A stretch of DNA of 64,000 nucleotides from contig NZ_JBJXRG010000003.1 in assembly GCF_046254955.1 (NCBI RefSeq), positions 62,001 through 126,000 on the forward strand, read 5' to 3'. Under the pieces are notes generated by a model. It saw nothing but the letters and a program-made list of their open reading frames with translations. It was not told the origin of the DNA and ran no database searches. Of this stretch, positions 25,228 to 35,500 are shown one piece after another (the first letter of the stretch is position 1; each line of letters opens with the position of its first letter). This DNA is from Qipengyuania_C sp046254955. Its GTDB lineage: Bacteria > Pseudomonadota > Alphaproteobacteria > Sphingomonadales > Sphingomonadaceae. Both the position numbers and the translations under genes were made by a program.

Positions 25228-27414
25228 ATGCAGCCTATGAACCGCGTCCGCCTACTCGTACTCAATGCCGCACTTGGGCCCCTTGATTACAGGGTTCCCG
25301 AGGGGGTCGATGTCGCACCGGGCCAAATCGTCATCGCTCCGCTCGGGCCGCGCCAGGTGACGGGCATTGTCTGGGAGGAAGAACGCCTGCCGACTGCGCC
25401 GGTTCCGGACGCCAAACTGCGCCCACTGCTGCAGGTGATCGATGTCCCTCCGCTGAAAGCGGAGCTGCGGCGCCTGATCGAATGGACCGCCGACTATTAC
25501 TGCGCTCCGCTGGCTTCGGTCGCACGCATGGCGTTGTCATCGGGCGGCGCGCTGGGCGGACCGACCACGACTATCGAGTATCGCCTGTCAGGCGGAATGC
25601 CCGAGCGTATGACACCCAAGCGCGAGCTCGCCATTGCCGCGCTCGAAAGTGAGCAAGCGACGATCCGCGAACTTGCCGGAATCGCGGGCGTGTCTGAAGG
25701 CGTGCTGCGCGGGCTGACCAACCAGGGCGTGCTCGAGCCGGTCGAAGTCGAGATCGACCGGCCCTATCCCGAAGCAGATCCGGGCTACGATAAGCCCGAT
25801 CTGTCGGCGGATCAGAAGAAAGTTTCCGAGCGACTAATCGAGGCGGTGGAAGCGCGCGCATTCGCGCCATTCCTGCTTGATGGAGTGACCGGATCGGGCA
25901 AGACCGAAACCTATTTCGAACCAATAGCAACGGCTCTCAAGTCTGGCCGGCAAGTGCTTGTCCTGCTGCCGGAAATCGCCCTGACCGAAGCTTTTCTCAA
26001 GCGCTTCGAGGATCGCTTCGGCGTGCCGCCCGTCTTGTGGCACAGTTCGCTCAAATCGACCGAACGCAGGCGGGCGTGGCGTGCTATCGCCAACGGTCCC
26101 GAGAACGGCGGCGCGCAGGTGGTCGTCGGTGCGCGTTCGGCACTGTTCCTGCCCTATGCGAAGCTTGGGCTGATCGTTGTCGACGAAGCACACGAAGTTA
26201 GTTTCAAGCAGGGTGACGGCGTGCGCTACAACGCGCGCGATGTTGCGGTGATGCGCGCGCATTTCGAACAGATTCCAGTCGTATTGGCCAGCGCCACGCC
26301 CGCACTGGAGAGCCTGCAGATGGCCCAATCCGGCACCTACGAAAGGCTCGAGCTGGCGAGCCGGTTCGGCGGTGCCGAGCTGCCCGAGATCCGCACCGTC
26401 GACCTCACCGAGCATCCGCCCGAACGCCAGCATTGGCTCGCCCCGCCGCTGGTCGAAGCGCTGGAGGAGCGGCTGGAACGCGGCGAGCAATCGCTCCTCT
26501 TCCTCAACCGGCGCGGCTATGCGCCGCTGACCTTGTGCCGCAATTGTGGGTTCCGGTTCCAATGCCCGAACTGCAGCGCGTGGCTGGTCGAGCATCGCTT
26601 TTCTGCGCGGCTGGCCTGCCACCATTGTGGCCACGAGACGGGCGCACCCGAAACCTGCCCCGAATGCGGCGAGCCCGATTGCCTGGTAGCATGCGGACCG
26701 GGGGTCGAACGGATCGCCGATGAAGTGGCCGAGCGTTTCCCCGAAGCTCGCACCGTGATCGCCACCAGCGATACGCTCAATTCGCCCGGGCGAGCGAGCG
26801 AGTTCGTTGCACAAGTCGAAGCTGGCGCGGTCGATGTGATCGTCGGCACGCAACTCGTAACCAAGGGCTTCCATTTTCCCGAGCTCACCTTGGTGGGCGT
26901 GGTCGATGCAGACCTCGGTCTTGAGGGCGGAGACCTGCGCGCGGCCGAACGCACCTTCCAGCAGATCGCGCAAGTCGCCGGACGCGCCGGGCGCGCATCG
27001 AAGCCCGGCGAGGTACTGATCCAGACTCGCCATCCAGCCGCACCGGTGATCGAAGCGCTCGCCAGCGGCGACCGCGATGCCTTCTACGAAACCGAGACTG
27101 AATTGCGCCGGCAAGCAGGTGCGCCCCCGTTCGGACGCTGGGCAGCCATAATCGTCTCATCCGAAGATGAAGCCGAAGCGCGTGAGGCCGCTCGCCGGAT
27201 TGGCGATACACGGCCCAAACTTCCGGACATCGCGATTTACGGCCCGGCGCCTGCGCCGCTGGCGATGCTGCGCGGGCGCTATCGCTATCGACTATTGGTC
27301 AGCGCGCGCCGCAGTGCCAATATGCAGGAGGTGCTGCGCCGATGGATCGGCGCGGTCGATCACCCCAATGGCGTGCGCGTCGGGATCGATGTCGATCCCT
27401 ATAGCTTTGTTTAA
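25228..27414 (+). CDS. priA: Primosomal protein N' (replication restart helicase PriA)
   Basis: PriA binds stalled forks and reloads the replisome. The 728-residue helicase has Walker A GVTGSGKT at 219-226, DEAH at 319-322 and zinc-binding cysteines at 437, 440, 446, 449, 464, 467, 477 and 480 between the helicase lobes. The SF2 motifs V/VI lie around TQLVTKGFHFP and QVAGRAGRA. GAGG lies 9 bases before ATG 25228; an in-frame ATG at 25237 is possible. The upstream 14 or so bases are shared with the divergent DUF4197 control region. Confidence 0.96.
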   Translation: MQPMNRVRLLVLNAALGPLDYRVPEGVDVAPGQIVIAPLGPRQVTGIVWEEERLPTAPVPDAKLRPLLQVIDVPPLKAELRRLIEWTADYYCAPLASVARMALSSGGALGGPTTTIEYRLSGGMPERMTPKRELAIAALESEQATIRELAGIAGVSEGVLRGLTNQGVLEPVEVEIDRPYPEADPGYDKPDLSADQKKVSERLIEAVEARAFAPFLLDGVTGSGKTETYFEPIATALKSGRQVLVLLPEIALTEAFLKRFEDRFGVPPVLWHSSLKSTERRRAWRAIANGPENGGAQVVVGARSALFLPYAKLGLIVVDEAHEVSFKQGDGVRYNARDVAVMRAHFEQIPVVLASATPALESLQMAQSGTYERLELASRFGGAELPEIRTVDLTEHPPERQHWLAPPLVEALEERLERGEQSLLFLNRRGYAPLTLCRNCGFRFQCPNCSAWLVEHRFSARLACHHCGHETGAPETCPECGEPDCLVACGPGVERIADEVAERFPEARTVIATSDTLNSPGRASEFVAQVEAGAVDVIVGTQLVTKGFHFPELTLVGVVDADLGLEGGDLRAAERTFQQIAQVAGRAGRASKPGEVLIQTRHPAAPVIEALASGDRDAFYETETELRRQAGAPPFGRWAAIIVSSEDEAEAREAARRIGDTRPKLPDIAIYGPAPAPLAMLRGRYRYRLLVSARRSANMQEVLRRWIGAVDHPNGVRVGIDVDPYSFV

Positions 27415-27528
27415 GGACGCTCTTCACATTCCAGCAATCTGCGCGTAGCTATCGCCCCCTTCGATTCTCGACCGGGACTTCGGGAATCACCTAATCCAAA
27501 GATTTTTTACGTTTTCGGGAAGCAAGCA

Positions 27529-29085
27529 ATGCGTATTTTTTTCGCTGTGGCAGCGATAATTCTGGGCTCCACTTCTGTCAGTGCGTCCGAATGGTCCGTG
27601 GCAACCACCGATCACATGATGGTTTATTCAGACCAATCACCTGAGGAGACAAAGCGATTTGCGATCGAACTTGAGAGATTCGATGAAGCGATGCGCTTTA
27701 TGCAGGGTATCGAGCAAGACAAGGCTACCATGCCGGAATCAGCCAAACTGCGGGTCTTTTACTATGGCGATACCGACGATATCGGTCGGCTGGCAGGCTT
27801 TTATGGTGTGGCAGGCTTCTTCATTCCCCGCGCGGGCAGATCAGTCGCCTTTGCTCCCGTAAAAAGCGCACGCTCGCGGGGCAGTATTGGAGTGCGCGAG
27901 AAGCGCAAGGACCTGAAACCGGAAGTGATCCTATTCCACGAATATGCGCATTATTTCATGTACCAGCATGCCGCAGCCGCATATCCAGCCTGGTATCGCG
28001 AAGGCTTTGCCGAGGTTTATGGCACCCTCCAGTTGAAAGACGACGGATTTGTTCTTGGCGCGCCAGCCAAGCACCGTTCGGACATTCTGCAATACCTCAG
28101 TTCTTTCCCTGTGAGCCGCCTGCTCAATCCACCTGAGGAACTTCGCGGACGGGATGTCATGCAAAGATACGGGATGGGTTGGCTATTGACCCACTACCTT
28201 ACTTTTTCAAAGGAGCGCAGAGGACAGCTCAATAAGTACTTCGAGCTGCTCAACTCGGGCGCATCCGATCTTGAAGCTGCTGAGGGCGCTTTCGGTGACT
28301 TGACCAAGCTCGACCGCGAATTGGACAGTTACCAACGCGGTCGGATTTTTGGCCTCACAATCAAGCACGACGACTACACTCCACCTGAAGCAAGTGTTCG
28401 TAGTCTCACTGAAGCGGAGGTTGCCGTACTTCCTCACGCAATCAAGTCGATGCGCGGGGTAACGAAGAAGGAGGCGAAAGATGTCGTTGAATCCGTCCGC
28501 CAAGTCGCCCTGCAATATCCAGACAGTGCACCTGTCATGCTTGCCTTGGCAGAAGCTGAATTCGATGCGGAGAACAACGATCTTGCAGAAGCGGCCGCGC
28601 TTCGAGTGCTCGAACTCGATGAAAGTTCCACGATGGCTCACATCCACTTGGCTCGTATTGCCAAACGGAGAGCTCAGGAGGACCCCGCACAATTTGCGAT
28701 AATGCGAGAGCAATACGCCAACGCAATTCGGATCGACCGATTGAACCCTGATGCGCTGCAGGGTTACTATCTCAGCTATCAACTTGCGGGCGAACTTCCT
28801 CCTGAAAACGCCTTGATCGCTTTGGAAATGGCGTATGACTACGCGCCTTTCGATCATGATATCAGAACCACGCTTGCCCATCTTCTCTTAACCGAAGATC
28901 GCGAAAGAGAAGCCGTACTGATCCTTAGTCCGATCGTTAACGATCCCCATGCCGGTGATCGAGGCGAAGAAATTGGCGAACTCGTGGAGAAGATTCAGGA
29001 TGGTGACAAAGCCGAAGCGCTAGTCGAACTGGCACCTAAGCTTGTCCCGGAAGATGAAGAAGACAGAGAAGACGAGGACACGTGA
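27529..29085 (+). CDS. Secreted gluzincin-like peptidase with TPR-like repeats, uncharacterised
   Basis: A 518-residue protein with a signal peptide (about residues 1-19, cleavage after VSAS or so). H137-E-Y-A-H141 is a zinc-protease HExxH motif; 20 residues later YREGFAEVYG places a possible third ligand Glu162, giving the gluzincin pattern H-H-E. The second half (about 310-505) is all helical with TPR-like repeats. Members of such families act on envelope proteins, but the substrate is unknown. The gene has lower GC than its neighbours and 114 bases of gap after priA. Confidence 0.8.
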   Translation: MRIFFAVAAIILGSTSVSASEWSVATTDHMMVYSDQSPEETKRFAIELERFDEAMRFMQGIEQDKATMPESAKLRVFYYGDTDDIGRLAGFYGVAGFFIPRAGRSVAFAPVKSARSRGSIGVREKRKDLKPEVILFHEYAHYFMYQHAAAAYPAWYREGFAEVYGTLQLKDDGFVLGAPAKHRSDILQYLSSFPVSRLLNPPEELRGRDVMQRYGMGWLLTHYLTFSKERRGQLNKYFELLNSGASDLEAAEGAFGDLTKLDRELDSYQRGRIFGLTIKHDDYTPPEASVRSLTEAEVAVLPHAIKSMRGVTKKEAKDVVESVRQVALQYPDSAPVMLALAEAEFDAENNDLAEAAALRVLELDESSTMAHIHLARIAKRRAQEDPAQFAIMREQYANAIRIDRLNPDALQGYYLSYQLAGELPPENALIALEMAYDYAPFDHDIRTTLAHLLLTEDREREAVLILSPIVNDPHAGDRGEEIGELVEKIQDGDKAEALVELAPKLVPEDEEDREDEDT

Positions 29086-29165
29086 TCGGGAGCTTCCCAT
29101 CACACATGGGCTGTCCATGAAAGGCAGCCGACCAACGCAGAATGCCGAACTGAACGGAGAATCCC

Positions 29166-29798
29166 ATGCTCACTGTCCATCACCTGCGCATCTCGCAATC
29201 TGAACGTATCGTCTGGCTGTGCGAGGAACTGGGGCTGGACTACGAGCTGAAGCTCTACAATCGCGATCCTGAGACGCGGCTCGCTCCGCCAGAGCTGAAG
29301 GCGCTGCATCCGATGGAAATAGCCCCGCTGATCGAGGATGGTGATGTGTTGCTAGGCGAAAGCGGCGCTATCGTCGAATACATCGTCGGCAAATATGCGC
29401 CGGACACCGATCTGGTCCCTGGTCCAGACCATCCCGATTTCGCCGATCATCTCTATTGGTTCCACTTCGCTAATGCGACTTTCATGACCAATGGCATGAT
29501 GCAAATCGCCGTCGGCGCGGTAGAGGCGGAAATGCCGCCATCGCTGGCAAAGCGCGTCACCAATGCCTGGGCGCAGATCGAACGCCGCCTTGGCGAAGCC
29601 GACTACTTCGGCGGTTCGCAGTTGACCACGGCTGATATCATGATGGTGTTCCAGCTCACCACGAGCCGCGCCTTCAACAACATGACGATCGACCACCTGC
29701 CGAACCTTAAGGCCTACCTGCAACGCATCGGCGAACGCGATGCCTACGAACGCGCGATGGCCAAGGCTGAACCGGGATTCCCGCCGAAGCTCGACTGA
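29166..29798 (+). CDS. Glutathione S-transferase family protein
   Basis: A 210-residue GST with the thioredoxin-like N-terminal domain (residues 1-80, including the cis-Pro region MEIAPLIEDGDVLLGES and GAIVEYI) and the helical C-terminal domain with TTADIMMVFQL. It conjugates glutathione to electrophiles or serves in redox reactions; the substrate is unknown. The photolyase gene follows 36 bases downstream, which may reflect an oxidative or UV stress group. Confidence 0.92.
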   Translation: MLTVHHLRISQSERIVWLCEELGLDYELKLYNRDPETRLAPPELKALHPMEIAPLIEDGDVLLGESGAIVEYIVGKYAPDTDLVPGPDHPDFADHLYWFHFANATFMTNGMMQIAVGAVEAEMPPSLAKRVTNAWAQIERRLGEADYFGGSQLTTADIMMVFQLTTSRAFNNMTIDHLPNLKAYLQRIGERDAYERAMAKAEPGFPPKLD

Positions 29799-29834
29799 GC
29801 GGAGCTTTAGCGCGCTTCGCGCATTGATAGGGCA

Positions 29835-31400
29835 ATGTCAGGCGGCCCGATCCTCGTACCTATTCTCGGCGACCAGCTGACGCGTAATTTGGCGTCACTG
29901 CGCGGCCGGACGAAAGACGATACCGTCATCCTCATGATGGAGGTCTGGGACGAGGCGACTTACGTCAAACATCACAAGCAGAAGATCGTCCTGATCTTCT
30001 CTGCCATGCGTCATTTTGCCGCAGAACTGGAAGATGCGGACTGGAATGTCGACTACGTCAGGCTGACAGATAAGGACAATGCAGGCAGCTTCACCGGCGA
30101 AGTTGCGCGCGCGGTCGAGCGCCACGATCCCCGCGCGATCTATGTCGTCGAAGCGGGCGAGTGGCGCGTGCAGCAAGCGATTGAGGAATGGCCCGACAAA
30201 TTTGCCTGCGAGGTCGAAATCCTCAGCGATGATCGATTCATCTGCTCCACCGCCGAATTCCGGAACTGGGCAGAGGGCCGCAAGACACTGCGGATGGAAA
30301 ATTTCTATCGCGAGATGCGCAAGAAGACGGGCTTGCTGATGGCCGATGACGGCAATCCGGAAGGCGGCGAGTGGAATTACGACAAGCAGAACCGCGAACC
30401 GCCCAGCGACGAGATGGACGCGCCGGGTCGTCCCCTGTTTGCACCCGATGATATCACGCAGGAATGCATCGACCTTGTCGAAGAGAAATTCGGCGGCCAC
30501 TTCGGATCGCTGGAAAACTTCGGCTGGCCGGTCATGCGCAACCAGGCGGAAGAGGCCGCCGATGCCTTCTTTGCCGAGCGGATCGAGAAATTCGGCCCCT
30601 ATCAGGATGCGATGGTCCACGGGCAGGACGATCTCTACCACTCGATGCTTTCGACCAGCATCAATCTGGGATTGCTCGATCCGCTGGAGCTTTGCCAACG
30701 TGCGGAGAAAGCCTACGCGGATGGCAAGGCGCCGCTCAATTCGGTCGAAGGTTTCATCCGCCAGATCATCGGCTGGCGCGAATATGTCCGCGGGTTCTAC
30801 TGGCATTTCATGCCGGAGTTACAGAGCCGCAACGCGCTCAATGCCCAGCGCGGCTTGCCCGACTTCTATTGGACCGGCGAAACCGACATGCGCTGCATGG
30901 CGGACTGCATCCGCACCACTCGTGACAACGCCCATGCGCACCATATCCAGCGCCTGATGGTGCTGGGCAATTTCGCACTGCTTGCGGGGATCAATCCGCG
31001 CGATGTGCAGGATTGGTACCTGGCGGTCTACGCCGACGCCTATGAGTGGGTCGAGCTGCCCAACGTATCGGCAATGATCCTCTATGCCGATGGCGGCAAG
31101 CTGGCGACCAAACCCTATGCCGCGAGTGGAAATTACATCAACAAGATGTCGAACTACTGCAAGGAATGCCGCTACTCTGTCAGCAAGAAGACCGGTGAAG
31201 GTTCCTGCCCCTTCAATTCGCTATACTGGCACTTCATGGATCGGCACCGCGACAAGCTGGAAAGCAATCACCGGATCGGCAGGATCTATTCGACCTGGGA
31301 CCGGATGGATGCGAGCAAGCGGCAGGATTACCGCGATACAGCCGAAGCGTTTCTCGAAACGCTCACGCCGGCAAGCAAGGATTGGGCGCGCAATCAGTAG
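29835..31400 (+). CDS. [4Fe-4S] bacterial cryptochrome/photolyase (CryB/PhrB type)
   Basis: A 521-residue member of the FeS-BCP clade, which repairs (6-4) photoproducts or senses blue light using FAD, a ribolumazine antenna and a [4Fe-4S] cluster. Cys354, Cys442, Cys445 and Cys458 have spacings matching the cluster cysteines of Agrobacterium PhrB. The N-terminal antenna half (to about 200) begins with ILVPILGDQLT, and the FAD domain includes GNYINKMSNYCKEC. Its stop overlaps by 7 bases with the convergent CPBP gene. Repair of UV damage fits a surface-water lifestyle. Confidence 0.95.
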   Translation: MSGGPILVPILGDQLTRNLASLRGRTKDDTVILMMEVWDEATYVKHHKQKIVLIFSAMRHFAAELEDADWNVDYVRLTDKDNAGSFTGEVARAVERHDPRAIYVVEAGEWRVQQAIEEWPDKFACEVEILSDDRFICSTAEFRNWAEGRKTLRMENFYREMRKKTGLLMADDGNPEGGEWNYDKQNREPPSDEMDAPGRPLFAPDDITQECIDLVEEKFGGHFGSLENFGWPVMRNQAEEAADAFFAERIEKFGPYQDAMVHGQDDLYHSMLSTSINLGLLDPLELCQRAEKAYADGKAPLNSVEGFIRQIIGWREYVRGFYWHFMPELQSRNALNAQRGLPDFYWTGETDMRCMADCIRTTRDNAHAHHIQRLMVLGNFALLAGINPRDVQDWYLAVYADAYEWVELPNVSAMILYADGGKLATKPYAASGNYINKMSNYCKECRYSVSKKTGEGSCPFNSLYWHFMDRHRDKLESNHRIGRIYSTWDRMDASKRQDYRDTAEAFLETLTPASKDWARNQ

Positions 31401-32290
31401 GCGGTGATCGGATTGCCCTTTCGGCTCCACATCGGCTTGACGATCCGACCCGCCCGCGCGGCCCTTACCAGCATCCAGATTCCTGCGCCCGTCGCCACGA
31501 CAAGCGCGAATATCGTCGCCTCAAGTCCAAAGCCGCCACCGGCCAGCACTTCCGGCCCCTCCAGCCGCGCCTGGACCAGTCCGTCGACGTCGTTGCCAGA
31601 TATCGGGACATCCCACAGGCCCTGGATCACATTCCAGCCGGCATGCAGCCCGATCGCCAGCCACAGGTTGCGCGTCAGCATATAGGCCGCGCCAAGCAGG
31701 ATCCCGGCTTCGATGGAAATGGCGAGCGATGAGAAGAAGGTCGCGTTGTCGTTGCCGGCATGGAGGAAGCCAAACATCAGCGAAGACAACGCGAGCGCAA
31801 TCCAGCTGCCGAGCATTTCCTCAAGCCAGCGGAACACGATCCCCCTGAGCAACAGTTCCTCGAAGAAGCCGGCGTAAATCCCGGCTACGAAGACGATCAT
31901 GACAAGATCGGTGCCCTGCCCCTCGCCACTAATCGTGTAGACTCCAGTCAAGGCTGCAAGCCCGACGCAGATCGAGATCAGCACCCCGCCGCCCGCAAAA
32001 CCAAGCGCGGTGTCCTTCAGCGCCGGGCCAAAGGGCAAGTCGTCATGCTTCTTCGCGCCCAGCTTGCGAATCGCCAGCTTGTAGACGGCGATCGATAGGA
32101 CCACGATCCCGATCGACGATATGATCGTCGGCCAAGGCTCCGCGATCTTGGGCTGAAGCAGTTGCGCATTGAAGACGGAAACTGCCGCCGCGCAAAGCAT
32201 TGCCAGGACCAACGCAACGATCAGCGCAACCAACGGAAATTCCCAGATCTTTCGCCAGAACGAACGCTGCGGAGCGGGTTGGTCGGTCAT
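31394..32290 (-). CDS. CPBP-family intramembrane metalloprotease
   Basis: A 298-residue membrane protein of the CPBP (CAAX protease and bacteriocin-processing, ABI) family. The catalytic motifs are E144-E145-xxx-R149, His177 (FGFLHAGND) and H216-xxx-N220 (LHAGWN), each inside a hydrophobic span. About seven spans are visible, with the first at 19-43. Such proteins process proteins in the membrane; the substrate is not known. Unusually its 3' end overlaps the photolyase 3' end. Confidence 0.9.
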   Translation of the reverse strand: MTDQPAPQRSFWRKIWEFPLVALIVALVLAMLCAAAVSVFNAQLLQPKIAEPWPTIISSIGIVVLSIAVYKLAIRKLGAKKHDDLPFGPALKDTALGFAGGGVLISICVGLAALTGVYTISGEGQGTDLVMIVFVAGIYAGFFEELLLRGIVFRWLEEMLGSWIALALSSLMFGFLHAGNDNATFFSSLAISIEAGILLGAAYMLTRNLWLAIGLHAGWNVIQGLWDVPISGNDVDGLVQARLEGPEVLAGGGFGLEATIFALVVATGAGIWMLVRAARAGRIVKPMWSRKGNPITAY

Positions 32291-32364
32291 TCAGTACTCT
32301 CCTTGGCGGCACTCGCCGCAGCGACTTTCATGCTGGCCTGATAGTCAAGAATGGGGCCGCTTGC

Positions 32365-34287
32365 CTAGCCGCCCTGCGTCATCCCGAATCGATCCTGCAT
32401 GTGGATCATGCAGGCTGCGCGGATGAGCGCGGCCTCCACACCCACCTTCCTATCAACTGGCAGATCGTCGAGCGTTTCGATCAGATCGCCGATCCTGCGA
32501 TGGTCGAAGATCGGCTGGTCCTTGGCCGCTTCGGACGCAAAACTGTCGCGCAGAAAACCGATCAAGGGATCGTTCGTGTCCTTCGCTGGCGCTGACATGA
32601 AGGGATGCTTCTGCCGATCATAGACTTCCGGGATGAGAACATCCTTGGTCGCCTCGCGCAGCACATGTTTCTCGCGAATGCCCTTGATCTTCATATCGAG
32701 CGGAATGTGCGCGGCATTCTCGGCCACATGGTGATCGAGGAAAGGCACGCGGCCCTCGATCGAATGCGCCATCTCCATTCGGTCACCCAGGTAATTGAGG
32801 ATCATATTGGGCAATGTGACTTTGGCTCCGAAATACAGCGATTGATTGAGCGTGTCCCGCCCATGCAAGCGCTGCCCAAGCGGAAGCCGGTCGAGCGCCC
32901 TTTCGAACAGGATCTTGTCGCCAATACTCTCAAGGAGCGAATCCCGATAGAATTCGGTTCCGGCGGCTAACCCGGCGCTCGAAATCATTGTCGCCGAAAT
33001 CCAGCCGAAACGATCTTCCAACATCTTCGCAACCGGGCTTGCGCTTGCGTCAGGCAGCATGATCGCCCGGCTTGACGGGTTCGCGGCGAAGATTTCATCA
33101 AAAATTGCAGCCTTCTGATCTTCGCTGAGGCTGGCATTTCCCCTTATCGCGTCGACGCGAAAGAACGGATACCCGCCGAGCATCTCGTCGGCCCCCTCGC
33201 CCGTGAAGACCACCTTGACGCCCGCATCACGCACATTCTTGCTGAGCAGGAATTTGGAGATTGCGTGCCCGTTGAAGAACGCGGTTTCACTGTGCCAGAC
33301 TGCATCCGAAAACGAATCCGCCAGATCACGTCCGGTGATCGGGATCGGATTGTATTCGGCTCCGATCATCTTTGCCTGGGCCTTGGCGATGTCCGCTTCG
33401 TTGTAGAGCGCGTCCTCGAAAGTCAGCGTAAAGGCCCGGATCGGGCGGTCCATATGCTTTTGCGCCAGCCCCAGCACGGCGCAGGAGTCGATGCCGCCGC
33501 TCAGGTAACAGGCAACCTCGACATCGGCGACCTGGCGTTCCGAGACGGCATTCAGCAGCACTTCGCGAAACTGGGCCGTGACCTCTTCTTCGCTGCGCGT
33601 GTCTTCGCGCAAGTCTTCAGAGGTGGGAAGTTCCCAATCCCAATAGGTTTGGACCTGCGTCTCACCATTCCTTGCGATCACATAACATCCGGGCGGAACC
33701 GATTTAATCCCGGCGAAATAGGTCTCGTCATTGGGGTGCGCCAAACCGGCTGCGGCAGCAGTCCAGTCCCAACTGGCAGGAACTCCTAGAGCGAGCAGCG
33801 CCTTGATTTCCGAGGCGAAGAACACCTCGCCATTGATGTTGGCATAATATAGCGGCTTGATCCCGAACCGGTCGCGGATGCCAATCATTTCTCCCGAGCG
33901 CTGATCGGCCAGGACGATCGCAAACTCGCCGCGCAGATACGGCATCATCGACATGCCCATGCGGCGAAACAGGTGCAGCGCAATCTCGCTGTCGCTGTCA
34001 GTCTGGAATTTGTAGCCTTTCGACCGCAGGTCGTCGCGGATTGCGCGATAGCCGTAAAATTCCCCGTTTACGACCATGTGGAGCGCACTGTCGGCGCTGG
34101 ACATCGGCTGGTCGCCATTATTCAAACCAATGATCGAAAGCCGGGTGTGACCCAAGGTTTGCAATTTGTCTTGTGAGGTCCAGGTACCATTGCCGTCGGG
34201 ACCGCGGTGATAGAGCGATGCGAGAGCTGCCTCGACCTTGCTTTGGGGTAATGGACCATTGGTCCAAGCCGCGAAAATCCCGCACAT
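32365..34287 (-). CDS. asnB: Asparagine synthase (glutamine-hydrolysing)
   Basis: AsnB makes asparagine from aspartate using glutamine-derived ammonia. The 640-residue product has the glutaminase nucleophile Cys2 (MCGIFAAW) followed by the class II amidotransferase domain (about 1-200) and the synthetase domain with the PP-loop SGGIDSC near 260 and the FTGEGADEMLGGY motif. The frame is open to 34332, but only MCGIF gives the required N-terminal Cys; GGGGGGA lies just upstream. Alternative use in capsule or antibiotic amidation is possible but nothing nearby suggests it. Confidence 0.94.
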   Translation of the reverse strand: MCGIFAAWTNGPLPQSKVEAALASLYHRGPDGNGTWTSQDKLQTLGHTRLSIIGLNNGDQPMSSADSALHMVVNGEFYGYRAIRDDLRSKGYKFQTDSDSEIALHLFRRMGMSMMPYLRGEFAIVLADQRSGEMIGIRDRFGIKPLYYANINGEVFFASEIKALLALGVPASWDWTAAAAGLAHPNDETYFAGIKSVPPGCYVIARNGETQVQTYWDWELPTSEDLREDTRSEEEVTAQFREVLLNAVSERQVADVEVACYLSGGIDSCAVLGLAQKHMDRPIRAFTLTFEDALYNEADIAKAQAKMIGAEYNPIPITGRDLADSFSDAVWHSETAFFNGHAISKFLLSKNVRDAGVKVVFTGEGADEMLGGYPFFRVDAIRGNASLSEDQKAAIFDEIFAANPSSRAIMLPDASASPVAKMLEDRFGWISATMISSAGLAAGTEFYRDSLLESIGDKILFERALDRLPLGQRLHGRDTLNQSLYFGAKVTLPNMILNYLGDRMEMAHSIEGRVPFLDHHVAENAAHIPLDMKIKGIREKHVLREATKDVLIPEVYDRQKHPFMSAPAKDTNDPLIGFLRDSFASEAAKDQPIFDHRRIGDLIETLDDLPVDRKVGVEAALIRAACMIHMQDRFGMTQGG

Positions 34288-34385
34288 ATCGATCCCCCCA
34301 CCAAGGCGCGAGTGACACATAACGGGCGTCACAGTCGCGATTGAATGAGGCTATGGGAATGAGCGTGACCTGTCTAGGAAAGCGG

Positions 34386-35420
34386 TTAGCCTTCCTGCTC
34401 GCGCCGCAGCAATTCGGCCTTGATCCTGGGGCCATAGGCATAGCCGCCGAGCGAACCATCGGCCTGAACCACCCGGTGACACGGAATCAGCACCGCGATG
34501 TTGTTTGCGCCATTTGCTCCGCCGACCGCACGGCTCGCCTTCGGGTTGCCGAGCGCCGCAGCTAGTTCGCCATAGGAGCGAGTTTCTCCAGCCGGAATTG
34601 CCAGCAACGCGTCCCACACCTTTTGCTGGAATGCGGTACCGCGCACGTCGAGCGGAATATCCCACGCACGGCCCGGTGCCTCGACCGCGTCGACAACCTT
34701 CTGAAGCAAGCCCGCGAATTCATCTCCGCCCTGCTCCAGTACCGCATTGGGGAAGCGTCGCTCGAGATCTGCGCGATTCTCATTGAACGAGAGACGGCAC
34801 ACGCCCTTCTCGCTCGCTGCGACCAACATTGGCCCAAGGCTCGTTTCAACGATGGCGTAGCTGATCGTCACTCCTGCGCCGCCCTTGGTCCAAGCAGATG
34901 GCGTCATGCCCAGTTTCTCCTTTGTGGAATCGTAGAAGCGGCTCGGCGCTTCGAATCCTGATTCATAAATCGCATCGGATACCCGCTCCGCACCTGACAA
35001 TGCATCACGCGCGCGTTCCTCGCGAAGAGCTCGGGCATAGGCGGCGGGCGAGAGACCAGTGGCGCGTTTGAAGACCCTCTGGAAATGCGTCGGCGAATAG
35101 CCGGTAATCGCAGCCAGCTCGTCCAGCGTCGGGCGCCCTTCGGACGCCTTGATTTCCTCGATCGCAGCCAGCACCGCCGCTTCGTCTCGCGCTACATTGT
35201 CGGGCATGCAGCGCTTGCAGGCACGCAGACCCGCCTCCCTTGCCTCGCCTCCCGTAGCAAAGAAGCGCACATGCTTTCGTGCCGGATGACGTGCGGCGCA
35301 GGACGGGCGGCAATAGATCCCGGTCGAGAGAACGCCTGTGACGAAGCGGCCATCGAAGGCGCGATCGCGCCGCAGCACCGCTGCCCAGGCCTGTTTGGAA
35401 GTGATATTGGTGTCCGTCAT
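34386..35420 (-). CDS. ada: Bifunctional DNA methylation-damage sensor/repair protein Ada
   Basis: Ada repairs methylphosphotriesters and O6-methylguanine, and as methylated activator turns on the adaptive response. In 344 residues there are the N-terminal zinc domain with Cys37, Cys41, Cys68 and Cys71 (the first also methyl acceptor), an AraC-type HTH at about 85-185 and the MGMT domain with the active PCHRVV Cys314. All lie in positions matching E. coli Ada within one to several residues. It is the only alkylation-repair gene in the window. Confidence 0.96.
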   Translation of the reverse strand: MTDTNITSKQAWAAVLRRDRAFDGRFVTGVLSTGIYCRPSCAARHPARKHVRFFATGGEAREAGLRACKRCMPDNVARDEAAVLAAIEEIKASEGRPTLDELAAITGYSPTHFQRVFKRATGLSPAAYARALREERARDALSGAERVSDAIYESGFEAPSRFYDSTKEKLGMTPSAWTKGGAGVTISYAIVETSLGPMLVAASEKGVCRLSFNENRADLERRFPNAVLEQGGDEFAGLLQKVVDAVEAPGRAWDIPLDVRGTAFQQKVWDALLAIPAGETRSYGELAAALGNPKASRAVGGANGANNIAVLIPCHRVVQADGSLGGYAYGPRIKAELLRREQEG

Positions 35421-35500
35421 GCACCGCTCATTAGGTTAATCCGCCGCTCACCGCATCCCGAAGCTTGCGGTCAAAGCGATTGCGGGTCAAATACGCGGCG

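Noticed and set aside
25834..27114. 426-codon reverse-strand frame within priA
   Set aside because: Antisense shadow of a highly biased gene. PriA domains fill this region on the forward strand.
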